Assembly (NCBI GenBank): GCA_028706005.1
Contig: JAQWCI010000006.1
Location: 1 to 36,265 of the forward strand
Direction of reading: 5' to 3'
Length of the DNA stretch: 36,265 bases
From: Lachnospiraceae bacterium
GTDB lineage: Bacteria; Bacillota; Clostridia; Lachnospirales; Lachnospiraceae
In this document: piece by piece, positions 8,754 through 15,625 of the stretch
Position numbering within the stretch: position 1 is the first letter of the stretch
Layout: the number at the start of each line of letters is the position of its first letter
Program-made: the position numbers and the translations under genes
Notes under the pieces: generated by a model
The model's database searches: none
What the model was told of the DNA's origin: nothing
What the model saw: only the letters and a program-made list of their open reading frames with translations

Positions 8754-8786
8754 TTGACATTCAAATACTGACTTGTCATAATAAAG

Positions 8787-8834
8787 CGCCGATGGTAACT
8801 GACTTAACGTGCAGTCAGATCCATCGGCGTTTTT
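8787..8834 (+). terminator. Rho-independent terminator of metNIQ
   Basis: CGCCGATGG pairs with CCATCGGCG (9 bp) around an inner CTGAC/GTCAG stem, followed by TTTTT. The opposite strand also has a short T-rich tail, so it may work for the converging regulator gene. Confidence 0.88.
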
Positions 8835-8868
8835 GACTCAAGATGGCCTGTGAACAGTAACGGGCTTC

Positions 8869-9900
8869 TTACTTGTTTTGATTCGATCCCGTCGCCTGAG
8901 TCGCTTGGCTTTGACTGGTAATCTTATTGTATCTTGTGCTTTTCCCACGTCCTGCTTTTATGATTAATGAGCTGTCACACATATCGCGCAGTATCCTTCC
9001 AGCAGTTGATGGGCTCACTTGCAGTATAGTTTCGACTTTTTCTCTGGTAATAGTGCCGTTTGTATCAATGCAGTCCAGCACCGTCTGCTGCTCTGAGGAG
9101 TTCTTCTCTTCACTTAAGTATAACGCATCATCATGAACCATCTGCGGCAATACTATCTTGAATGAATTAGGTGCCACCAATATTTCAGGCTTACTATCCG
9201 AAGCGCCATACGCATTGCGGATTTTCTGTATACCTGTTCCGTATGCTTCTATCAGGTCGAGGCGATAGAATATATCTGCCAGCTTTTTATTTCTGCACAC
9301 CGAAATGCCGAGCATAATGTCTTCTTTGTGAATTCCAGGCAACAGGCCACCAATAGAAACAAACTCAATTCTATCACTGTAAATGCTTATCAATGTGCTT
9401 GCACTGTATGAGTAATCCCTATGAATAATGCTATTAAGCAATGCTTCTCTTAATGCATCATCAGGAAATGACTTTTCATCCTTCCGATATAGTCCCTGGA
9501 ACGATGCTGCTGTTGGATTATTCAATTGCATAAATTCATAACTATCCTCAAGCTGTTTCAATAATGATCCATAAAACTCCTTACGATCCCTGAATTCAGT
9601 CTGATCCTTACCTGCAAATACCGCTGTCTTGACTGAAAATGGACATTGATCAGATAGCAACAGGCCTAAATTCGTCCATAATTTGTTTTGCTTTCTCAAT
9701 CCAAGCGTAATCATCTGCTCGTTTGCAAGCTTCATATTATGCTGCCTAAAGATGTCTTTAGCCTTACTAAAAGTCAGATCCTGCAAAACAGAAACTTCAT
9801 TTTCATATGTATCCCCATAGGAATTTGCGAAAGAAACAATTTCCTTCTTCAGTTCGTCAGTTACTTCACGTTTAAATTCTACGTTCTCGTTTTCATTCAT
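8869..9900 (-). CDS. ATP-binding transcriptional regulator-like protein with deleted AlbA_2 core
   Basis: A 343-aa protein of the COG2865 type (AlbA_2/Schlafen-like domain, HATPase_c_4 domain, winged helix). The N-terminus NVEFKREVTDELKKEIVSFAN is the normal AlbA_2 opening, but it jumps at residues 29/30 from FANSYG straight to DTYENEV, which normally follows roughly 100 residues later. The GGTIYIG-type strand region of AlbA_2 is absent. The ATPase-like part is intact, with DALREALLNSIIHRDYS as N-box and YGTGIQKI as a glycine-rich box; a winged helix follows at about 275-325. RBS GAGGAG and a good promoter are present, so it is probably still expressed. Low-complexity tail SQSQATQATGSNQNK. 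Role unknown; autoregulation is likely. Confidence 0.8.
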   Translation of the reverse strand: MNENENVEFKREVTDELKKEIVSFANSYGDTYENEVSVLQDLTFSKAKDIFRQHNMKLANEQMITLGLRKQNKLWTNLGLLLSDQCPFSVKTAVFAGKDQTEFRDRKEFYGSLLKQLEDSYEFMQLNNPTAASFQGLYRKDEKSFPDDALREALLNSIIHRDYSYSASTLISIYSDRIEFVSIGGLLPGIHKEDIMLGISVCRNKKLADIFYRLDLIEAYGTGIQKIRNAYGASDSKPEILVAPNSFKIVLPQMVHDDALYLSEEKNSSEQQTVLDCIDTNGTITREKVETILQVSPSTAGRILRDMCDSSLIIKAGRGKSTRYNKITSQSQATQATGSNQNK

Positions 9901-9917
9901 AATCGAATCTCCTCTTT

Positions 9918-9987
9918 CTAGTCATCATTCTACTCATTCTATTCATTATCGTCAATATGCGTAGCTAGAATGATTAGTAATGATTAG
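9918..9987 (-). promoter_or_regulatory. Promoter and repeat-rich operator of the ATP-binding regulator
   Basis: On the minus strand TTGACG (9950-9955), 17-nt spacer, TAGAAT (9927-9932). The region is filled with short related repeats: TAGAATGA-like units on one side and CTAATCATTACTAATCATT on the other, forming an imperfect inverted repeat across the promoter. Such a layout fits autoregulation by the winged-helix protein it drives; that is inferred. Confidence 0.6.
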
Positions 9988-10059
9988 AACATTTGATACT
10001 GTTCACAGGCGGTTCCTTCAGGAGCTTTGACAGTATAGATTACCTTTGCAGCAATAACA

Positions 10060-10068
10060 TGATATAAT
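10060..10068 (+). promoter_or_regulatory. Extended -10 promoter of the REC-GGDEF-EAL gene
   Basis: TGATATAAT is a perfect extended -10 (TGn-TATAAT), 36 nt before the ATG. The -35 at the right spacing is weak (TTACCT), which extended -10 promoters tolerate. A TTGACA at 10027 is too far away (30-nt spacer). Confidence 0.55.
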
Positions 10069-10104
10069 TGACCCGAACATATTCTCCAGACATGAGGTGA
10101 ATAC

Positions 10105-11853
10105 ATGGGTGATCAGAAAAAAGCGGCCGATAAGTTATATGATATCAGGCGCACAATACTTGTTGTAGATGACGAAGAGGTGAACCGTGAACTTCTGAAG
10201 AAATATCTCAGGGACGATTACGAATTGCTGTTTGCATGCAATGGATTGGAAGCTCTCAGGATCTGTCATGAGAATGCCGGAAGAATAGCATTGATAATGC
10301 TCGATCTCGTGATGCCGGTGATGGATGGATATGAATTCATGGAAGTTGCAAGGAAAGAACCAGACATTTCCCTGATACCGATAATAGTCACCACGGTCAA
10401 GGATATGGAAGAGGACGAGATACACGCGCTTAAGCTCGGTGCAAGTGATTTTGTAACCAAGCCATACAGCCCGGAGATCATGAAATTACGTGTTTCACGG
10501 ACTATAAGTCAGGTCGATTCAGAGAGCATTATAAGTCGGCTTGAGAGGGATACTGTGACTGGTCTTTATTCAGAGAACTTCTTCTTTTCGTATGCCGACA
10601 GGCTCAAGATGGAATATCCTGATGTCAGTTGGGATGTTCTGTGTGTAGACATTGAAAATTATCATCTTGTGATCGATATGTATGGCAAGGAAGAGGCTGA
10701 GAATATCCTTAGAGCCATTGCTGATATACTCAGAGATGATATGTGGAAGAGTGGTGTCGGGATAGCATGCCGCTCGGATTCAGATCTGTTCTTTATGATC
10801 CTGCCGCACAGGAATGATTACAAAACTTTCCTCAGAAAAGTATTCAGTTCATTTGAATCAAGACCTGATATTCATCATGTTATACTGCATTTTGGTATTT
10901 ACCAGAACATAGACAGAGAAGAACATATAGAGAAAACATGTGATAAAGTCATATCCACTGTTTACAAGACTCGTGGTGTGAGTAGTCTTTGTATTACATA
11001 TTATGATAAGAAAATGAGGGATGAATTGATGGAAAGGCAGATTCTCATTGAGGAGCTGCCGAGCGCATTAAGGGATAAACAGTTTGAAGTGTATTACCAG
11101 CCAAAATGTTCATTGCCTGATGGAAAACTTGTAGGCGCGGAAGCACTTGTCAGGTGGAATAACCCCGAGAGGGGATTTATGCCTCCGGATTCGTTCATTC
11201 CGCTCTTTGAAAAAAATGGACAGATATATCAGGTTGATAAATTTGTCTGGGAGGAAACATGCAGACAGATAAGGGAATGGATAGATAAGTTCGGAAGCTG
11301 TGTTCCGATTTCTGTAAATATTTCGAGAACTGATGTTTATGATCCGAAGATGCCTGATGTCATCTCCGAATTTGTGAAGAAATATGATCTTGATATCAAA
11401 CAGCTCCATCTTGAAATAACTGAGTCAGCATACATGAGAGATCCTTCGCAGCTTGTAAAGATTGTTGAGAATCTTAGAAATCGCAGTTTTGTTGTGGAAA
11501 TGGATGACTTCGGAAGCGGGTATTCTTCGCTCAACATGATTGCCGGACTTCCAATTGACATTCTGAAGCTAGACATGAGGTTCCTGCGCGATGACCGGGA
11601 TGATGGCAAGCCGAAGGATTCAGAAAACAATGAAAAATCTGTACTGCTGCGCTCGATAATGGACATCGCCGATTGGAAAAAGGTGCCGGCTATCGCAGAG
11701 GGAGTAGAGACCAAAGACCAGGTGGGAATGCTCACAGACCTCAAATGCGGTTATGGTCAGGGCTATTTCTTCTCAAGACCGGTTCCTGCCAGAGAGTTTG
11801 AGAAGTTCCTTGAGAATCCCGAAAGAAGTCTTATACCGGAAACGGAAAATTGA
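10105..11853 (+). CDS. Response regulator with degenerate GGDEF and EAL (c-di-GMP phosphodiesterase) domains
   Basis: A 582-aa cytoplasmic signalling protein. Residues about 13-130 are a receiver domain (VVDDEEVNRELL, phospho-acceptor Asp in MLDLVMPVMDG, KPY near the end). About 150-310 is a GGDEF-like domain whose signature is degenerate (RSDSDLFFM instead of RxGGDEF), so no cyclase activity is expected. About 325-570 is an EAL domain with key motifs: EALVRW, SVNISR, LEITESAY, MDDFGSGYSS, AIAEGVET and GYGQGYFFSRP. It is therefore probably a c-di-GMP phosphodiesterase controlled by an unlinked histidine kinase. No kinase gene is adjacent. Start has GAGGTG at 7 nt. Confidence 0.92.
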   Translation: MGDQKKAADKLYDIRRTILVVDDEEVNRELLKKYLRDDYELLFACNGLEALRICHENAGRIALIMLDLVMPVMDGYEFMEVARKEPDISLIPIIVTTVKDMEEDEIHALKLGASDFVTKPYSPEIMKLRVSRTISQVDSESIISRLERDTVTGLYSENFFFSYADRLKMEYPDVSWDVLCVDIENYHLVIDMYGKEEAENILRAIADILRDDMWKSGVGIACRSDSDLFFMILPHRNDYKTFLRKVFSSFESRPDIHHVILHFGIYQNIDREEHIEKTCDKVISTVYKTRGVSSLCITYYDKKMRDELMERQILIEELPSALRDKQFEVYYQPKCSLPDGKLVGAEALVRWNNPERGFMPPDSFIPLFEKNGQIYQVDKFVWEETCRQIREWIDKFGSCVPISVNISRTDVYDPKMPDVISEFVKKYDLDIKQLHLEITESAYMRDPSQLVKIVENLRNRSFVVEMDDFGSGYSSLNMIAGLPIDILKLDMRFLRDDRDDGKPKDSENNEKSVLLRSIMDIADWKKVPAIAEGVETKDQVGMLTDLKCGYGQGYFFSRPVPAREFEKFLENPERSLIPETEN

Positions 11854-11875
11854 CAGAAAAATTAGCAATCGTGCC

Positions 11876-11904
11876 TTGACATGAATTTTTGTTTATAGTA
11901 TATT
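11876..11904 (+). promoter_or_regulatory. Promoter of tRNA-Gly
   Basis: TTGACA, 17-nt spacer, TATATT, 34 nt before the mature tRNA. An 8-bp stem (GACTTGCG/CGCGAGTC) between promoter and tRNA is probably in the precursor leader. Confidence 0.7.
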
Positions 11905-11938
11905 ATGACTTGCGCGTGACAAAACGCGAGTCATAAAT

Positions 11939-12011
11939 GCGATAGTAGCTTAGCTGGTAAAGCGCCACCTTGCCAAGGTGGAGACCACGGGTTCGAATCC
12001 CGCCTGTCGCT
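11939..12011 (+). tRNA. tRNA-Gly (anticodon GCC)
   Basis: A 73-nt cloverleaf. Acceptor GCGATAG pairs with CTGTCGC with one G-U pair; anticodon arm CCACC-TTGCCAA-GGTGG gives GCC; the T-arm CGGGTTCGAATCCCG is intact. Discriminator base is U, as usual for bacterial tRNA-Gly. The 3' CCA is not encoded. The gene borders an AT-rich accessory segment, although no duplicated 3' tRNA end is visible downstream. Confidence 0.97.
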
Positions 12012-12020
12012 TTCAAAAAA

Positions 12021-12051
12021 ACCCCGCAAACTCAAGACTTGCAGGGTTTTT
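12021..12051 (+). terminator. Bidirectional terminator after tRNA-Gly
   Basis: ACCCCGCAA pairs with TTGCAGGGT (one mismatch) around ACTCAAGAC, followed by a T run. The other strand also has a T run of seven after the stem, so it can end minus-strand transcription from the micro-ORF region. Confidence 0.85.
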
Positions 12052-12094
12052 ATTATTGGCCTGAAAAAGTGATTTTTTGTTTTTTCAAAGTTTT

Positions 12095-12148
12095 TCAAAA
12101 AAGCATTAAGATTCCTTCCGCTGGATTGTTCTTCTTTTGAATCGACAT
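12095..12148 (-). CDS. Candidate 17-aa micro-ORF
   Basis: ATG-initiated ORF MSIQKKNNPAEGILMLF with AAAGGA at 6-nt spacing. It lies between the terminator that ends the upstream 9-codon ORF and the bidirectional terminator after tRNA-Gly. It would be expressed only by read-through of the first terminator, as no promoter of its own is visible. Below the ORF-track size limit. No family recognised; coding status is unproven. Confidence 0.3.
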   Translation of the reverse strand: MSIQKKNNPAEGILMLF

Positions 12149-12181
12149 TGTGGTTCCTTTCTCACTGATAAATTTTGTAAT

Positions 12182-12209
12182 AAAAAAGGGGCTCCCTTTC
12201 AGGAACCCC
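12182..12209 (-). terminator. Minus-strand intrinsic terminator
   Basis: On the minus strand GGGGTTCC pairs with GGAGCCCC (one G-U), loop TGAAAG, followed by TTTTTT. It closes the 9-codon micro-ORF transcript and may also end transcription from the 300-aa gene. Confidence 0.85.
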
Positions 12210-12216
12210 GTAAACT

Positions 12217-12246
12217 CTAAAACAATGATCCACTTCCTAAACTCAT
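12217..12246 (-). CDS. Candidate 9-aa micro-ORF in its own transcription unit
   Basis: ATG-initiated ORF MSLGSGSLF with a strong RBS, GGAGG at 7-nt spacing. It has its own consensus promoter (12271-12299) and terminator (12182-12209), giving a transcript of roughly 80 nt. The whole unit sits between a membrane-protein gene and the tRNA terminator. It could be a signalling peptide, a leader peptide for attenuation, or a small RNA with a spurious ORF. No family recognised. Confidence 0.35.
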   Translation of the reverse strand: MSLGSGSLF

Positions 12247-12270
12247 ATTTCCGCCTCCATTTTTAGATTT

Positions 12271-12299
12271 ATTGTAATCGAGGATCCCTATATTGTCAA
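12271..12299 (-). promoter_or_regulatory. Promoter of the micro-ORF transcript
   Basis: On the minus strand TTGACA, 17-nt spacer, TACAAT. The -35 starts 5 nt after the stop codon of the 300-aa gene. The predicted start of transcription is near 12264, about 18 nt before the 9-codon ORF. Confidence 0.65.
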
Positions 12300-12304
12300 A
12301 ACTG

Positions 12305-13207
12305 TTATTTTATCTCATTTACCGTACTGCCATAGTTTTCCTTTCTTGACGCATCTGATATATGGCCACGTTCTTCTTGCTGTTTTTGACGCCAGCGCGT
12401 ATATAATCCAATAGCATTAGTATAATATTTCATACCACCAGATTGATTGATTGGAGAAATATCAAAATATAGTAATTGCATCATTTCAATGTAAGTTTGA
12501 TGAAGTGAAGAAAAAACAACACTTTCATCAGCAGTTTTATGAGTGAAATTCATAGCAAAATATTCGAGGTCGTTCATTTCTTCAAGAACAATATGACGCA
12601 TGAAGTATTCAACAACCCCATTAACACTAATTGTGATTGTTCGATTTTTGCTATCAGTGTCCTTTTGTGTAATATAGTTTTCGACATTAAGGCCAAGAGA
12701 ATATATGTTATTGGCTTCCATTACTGCTTTAGCAAATATGTCCTGTTGTTTTATTTGCTCAGTTTTATCTATATTGGCATCAGTAGCAATCGTTTTCAAT
12801 TCATCCATATCAAAATTGACCATTTCATTTTTGTTTAGTTCTCTTACAACATCAGTGAGATGTGTTGCGTCATATACATACCTTATTGGCTGCGCAAGAG
12901 AAATAATATTGTTTTTGTAGTATAAAGACAAATCAATAGCCTTTTGAATCTGAACTGTTTTTGCATTGTTCCTGGCCGCACTGGAGCTAATATAATATTG
13001 CCAAACAGCAACAACAACACCACTTACCAAAAATATGTTTGTTACAATCTGGAGAAAAGCAGATGTATTAATAAGTGAAGCGTTGAATATAAAATGATAC
13101 GCAATTGGCAGTATTATCATCGCCATCACAATCAGTATCGTGATTAGGAAACGGCTGCCAGTGATTATACATTTTATAGAATTTGATGCATTTGAAGATT
13201 TTTTCAT
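12305..13207 (-). CDS. Two-TM membrane protein of unknown function
   Basis: A 300-aa protein, not assigned to a family with certainty. Two strong hydrophobic segments lie at about 15-40 (FLITILIVMAMIILPIAYHF) and 46-70 (FLQIVTNIFLVSGVVVAVW), followed by about 230 polar, mostly helical residues predicted to be cytosolic. No catalytic motif is visible. The start has GGAGAG at 5 nt. The gene is clearly more AT-rich than its neighbours (many Asn, Ile and Lys codons) and lies beside a tRNA, so recent acquisition is likely. Its general shape resembles small N-anchored proteins seen in accessory islands. Confidence 0.75.
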   Translation of the reverse strand: MKKSSNASNSIKCIITGSRFLITILIVMAMIILPIAYHFIFNASLINTSAFLQIVTNIFLVSGVVVAVWQYYISSSAARNNAKTVQIQKAIDLSLYYKNNIISLAQPIRYVYDATHLTDVVRELNKNEMVNFDMDELKTIATDANIDKTEQIKQQDIFAKAVMEANNIYSLGLNVENYITQKDTDSKNRTITISVNGVVEYFMRHIVLEEMNDLEYFAMNFTHKTADESVVFSSLHQTYIEMMQLLYFDISPINQSGGMKYYTNAIGLYTRWRQKQQEERGHISDASRKENYGSTVNEIK

Positions 13208-13454
13208 AATCTCTCCTTATTTTGAAGCACATTTATAATTTTGTCGTAAAAGACTTTGGCTGCAGTACGGTACAAGAAAGAACAGAAGATTAACAGAGAC
13301 GCGGACAAAGATGATATGTCCATTCCCACCATATTGTGGAACGGAGAATAAAGCAAACCTTAAATCCGAAATCATCGAATTTAGTGCATTATTTCAAAAG
13401 CTGTGAAATTTTGATGACTTCTGGTACATCACGAATGAATATAACAGACATAAT

Positions 13455-13490
13455 AAAAGGCAGTCACCTGATTGTGGTGACTGCCTTTCG
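13455..13490. terminator. Perfect 13-bp bidirectional terminator hairpin
   Basis: AAAGGCAGTCACC, loop TGATTGT, GGTGACTGCCTTT: a perfect 13-bp stem. T-rich tails lie on both sides (TTTCGTTTATT on plus, CCTTTTATTAT on minus). Confidence 0.8.
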
Positions 13491-13619
13491 TTTATTCTTA
13501 TTTCCAGCTGTTATGCCAATAGCGTGAGACAGTTTAATAACCAGATCGATATCAACGCGTTTACTATCAAATTCTTTGAACCTTTTCCTTTGCCACTGCA
13601 TCTTATTGATTGTAAGGGG

Positions 13620-13638
13620 GTTTTTGTAACACAAAAAC
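13620..13638. promoter_or_regulatory. 19-nt palindrome upstream of the adhesin gene
   Basis: GTTTTTGT-AAC-ACAAAAAC: perfect 8-nt arms around 3 nt, about 100 nt before the adhesin start. This symmetry suits a dimeric repressor or activator. Which protein binds is not known. Confidence 0.45.
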
Positions 13639-13662
13639 AGCGTTTCCTTACACTTTACAACA

Positions 13663-13692
13663 ATGACATATGGAAGTCTGTTGTCATATAGA
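13663..13692 (+). promoter_or_regulatory. Possible adhesin promoter
   Basis: ATGACA, 18-nt spacer, TATAGA, 45 nt before the start codon. The -35 ATGACA and a TGTCAT just upstream of the -10 form an inverted repeat, which could be a binding site. A moderate match only. Confidence 0.35.
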
Positions 13693-13736
13693 TAGTGGCA
13701 ACATCATTGTCAAATATTCGGGGAAAAGGAGTGAAT

Positions 13737-13871
13737 ATGAGAAGGAAAAAGAAGAGTAACATACTGAAGAGGCTACTTGCGGTAGCATTATGCGCCGCGA
13801 TGTCAGTAAGCCTTATGCCGACCAGCTCAATGGCCGAAGTTTCAGGGGTGGGAATGCGTCGTCTGATGTGA
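13737..13871 (+). CDS. Signal-peptide fragment of the adhesin (truncated product)
   Basis: This is the true 5' end of the adhesin: AAAGGAG then ATG, reading MRRKKKSNILKRLLAVALCA and continuing to SSMAEVSG. It is too short for the ORF track. It runs out of frame after the GGGGTGGG tract (13845-13852) and stops at 13869-13871. The following ORF is in the -1 frame; adding one base, most simply a G, would join them as SGGGNASS. Confidence 0.8.
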   Translation: MRRKKKSNILKRLLAVALCAAMSVSLMPTSSMAEVSGVGMRRLM

Positions 13872-15160
13872 GTCAGAATGGCTTAACCATGAGCTTTTCT
13901 CCTCAGAGCATTGAAGAGGGAGCGACAACACAGGACATAGGTGTAAGTGTAAGATCAGATAACAACGATAAGAGCATAGAAGGTATAGAAGCCGACGGGA
14001 CATTTCATGAGGGCAGCAGTTTTACATATACTGCCACGGAAAATGGAACGGTGGCTTTTGTTGTGCGCTATAAAGATGTAATTGATAAATCTGATAACAG
14101 TGATGCAGCAGAAGATGCAACAACAGCAGGTACTGCGGATACAGCAGATACGGCGGATTCATCTTCAACAGCGGCAACTTCAGAAGAAGGAACGACAACA
14201 GAAGGAGCAACTGAAGGGACAACAGCTCCCGGGGCAGGCAGTACAGCAGATGGGAGCACAACAGAGGATCCTTCAGGTGGAGCGGCGACAGAAAAGCCGG
14301 CAGAAGGCAGCACTACTGAGACTCCTGCTGAGGAACCATCAGGCAGTACGACTGAAGACACAACGACTACAGCACCTGCAGAAAGTGCACCTGAAGAGAA
14401 CGCACCTGCTGAGAACAAAGATGAAGTCACATCGACATCATCTGAAAATACAACAGCAATGGCAGAGATCATTTCATCCGTCAGGAACATGTTCGTATTG
14501 ACTGTACAGGCAGCGGAAGGTGAGACGCCGGCAACAGAACAGACGCCTGCACCAGAGCAGATATCAGAACCTGCACCGGCAGATGAGCCGGCACAGGAAC
14601 CCGAGGAAGTACAGCCGGCATCTGAAGGCGAAGGAACGCCATCAGAGACGCCTGCAACAGATAATGGAAATGATCCTGAAACAGAAGTGACTGAGGCACC
14701 AACAGAGCCTGAAGGAACAAAACCGGAAGGCACGACAGGAACAGAAGAAGATACGACAGGCACACCTGAAGAAACAAGTGAAGAAAAGACTGAGACATTT
14801 ACATATGAGGTGACAGGTCTTGCAGAAGCAATAGATTATACATTCAAGATCAGCGGAATTGATGATACCACAGTGCAGGCAAGTACAAAGAAGACAGAAG
14901 AGCTCTTCCATATGCTTGACGGTGTAAAGCTTGCCATCTATCTTGCAAACGGAACAGATGAAGTGATCGATGAGACAATAACTTCTGGATATGAAGTTAA
15001 AGTAACAAATGTTGAGTTCACGGCAGCAGAGAAATCAGATAAAGACTACAGCTATACCTTTAAAGATGGCGATAAGGATATCAGTGCATCATATACAGAT
15101 GGAGATTCTTATAAGATCACTTATGCTGTCTACAATAAAGAAACAAAACAGGTCATTTAG
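13790..15160 (+). CDS. Adhesin N-terminal fragment (ends at amber codon)
   Basis: The 456-aa ORF given by the track. Its first 18 or so residues (MRRDVSKPYADQLNG) are an out-of-frame reading of the signal peptide region, so the ATG at 13790 is not a real start and has no RBS. Real adhesin sequence begins around GGNASSDVSQ. A Thr/Glu/Pro/Ala-rich stalk spans about 115-330 and a beta-sandwich-like module TFTYEVTGLAEAIDYTFKIS follows. It ends KQVI then TAG, and the same frame continues past the TAG without another stop. Confidence 0.7.
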   Translation: MRRDVSKPYADQLNGRSFRGGNASSDVSQNGLTMSFSPQSIEEGATTQDIGVSVRSDNNDKSIEGIEADGTFHEGSSFTYTATENGTVAFVVRYKDVIDKSDNSDAAEDATTAGTADTADTADSSSTAATSEEGTTTEGATEGTTAPGAGSTADGSTTEDPSGGAATEKPAEGSTTETPAEEPSGSTTEDTTTTAPAESAPEENAPAENKDEVTSTSSENTTAMAEIISSVRNMFVLTVQAAEGETPATEQTPAPEQISEPAPADEPAQEPEEVQPASEGEGTPSETPATDNGNDPETEVTEAPTEPEGTKPEGTTGTEEDTTGTPEETSEEKTETFTYEVTGLAEAIDYTFKISGIDDTTVQASTKKTEELFHMLDGVKLAIYLANGTDEVIDETITSGYEVKVTNVEFTAAEKSDKDYSYTFKDGDKDISASYTDGDSYKITYAVYNKETKQVI

Positions 15161-15625
15161 GGAACAGAAGCAGAGCGTACCATTACAGTAACAAAGGAAA
15201 AAGAAGCCTTCGATCAGACCGTAGAAGTAGACGGAGTAAAGATAAGGGTACAGGCAGAGGCAGGAGTATTCCCTAAGGGAAGCAAGCTTGATGCAAGCGG
15301 CCTTAATGATGAGAACAAAGACAGCAAAAAAGCAAGATCATCTCTTTCCAAAGAAGATCAGGCAACGCTCGAGAACATCGACAGTGCTGTAGAAGAAGAG
15401 AGAGCAGAGAAGAAAGACGACAAAACAAATGTAGCGCTGTCATATACCTTTGATATATTTGATATAAAGGTACTGGATGAAGACGGCAAGGAAGTAGAGC
15501 CGGATAATGACGCAGGAAAAGTAAAAGTATCATTCACTACAGATGAGATAGCGGATGATAACCTTACAACAGATGTTTATCATGTAACAGAGAATTCAGG
15601 TGCTGAAGATCTTAAAGCAGAGCAG

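Larger units (their letters stand above)
8846..10010. mobile_element. 1165-bp segment bounded by a perfect 14-bp inverted repeat
   Basis: GCCTGTGAACAGTA at 8846-8859 is the exact reverse complement of TACTGTTCACAGGC at 9997-10010. The pair tightly encloses one minus-strand gene and its promoter, starting 9 nt past the stop codon. No transposase and no clear target-site duplication are seen. This could be a non-autonomous cargo element, or a paired protein-binding site. Labelled mobile as a hypothesis only. Confidence 0.35.
13208..13662. other. Accessory spacer with possible gene remnants
   Basis: No ORF of normal size. On the plus strand, 13311-13406 reads as a 31-aa peptide starting MICPFPPYCGTENK, reminiscent of a zinc-ribbon start, then a TGA; the same frame stays open to the TAG near 13688. 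On the minus strand a frame is open from 13703 to a TGA at 13464-13466. It has one ATG at 13601 (MQWQRKRFKEFDSK, 45 aa) and its stop codon lies inside the terminator hairpin. The two frames share codon boundaries, so one may be the shadow of the other. Probably remnants of a lost gene. The plus ORF 13336-13527 crosses a perfect hairpin and is not accepted. Confidence 0.35.

Noticed and set aside
8754-8782. TTGACA-17-CATAAT promoter just after metQ
   Set aside because: The transcript would begin inside the metNIQ terminator stem and encode nothing; probably chance.
13336-13527. 63-aa plus-strand ORF
   Set aside because: It runs through the perfect 13-bp terminator hairpin and has no RBS.
11939-13736. 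Integrated element using tRNA-Gly as attachment site
   Set aside because: No duplicate of the tRNA 3' end and no integrase gene is visible in the accessory segment.
14068-14763. 231-aa minus-strand ORF rich in Ser, Val and Ala
   Set aside because: Antisense shadow of the Thr/Glu/Pro-rich adhesin stalk; no RBS and repetitive composition mirrors the sense codons.
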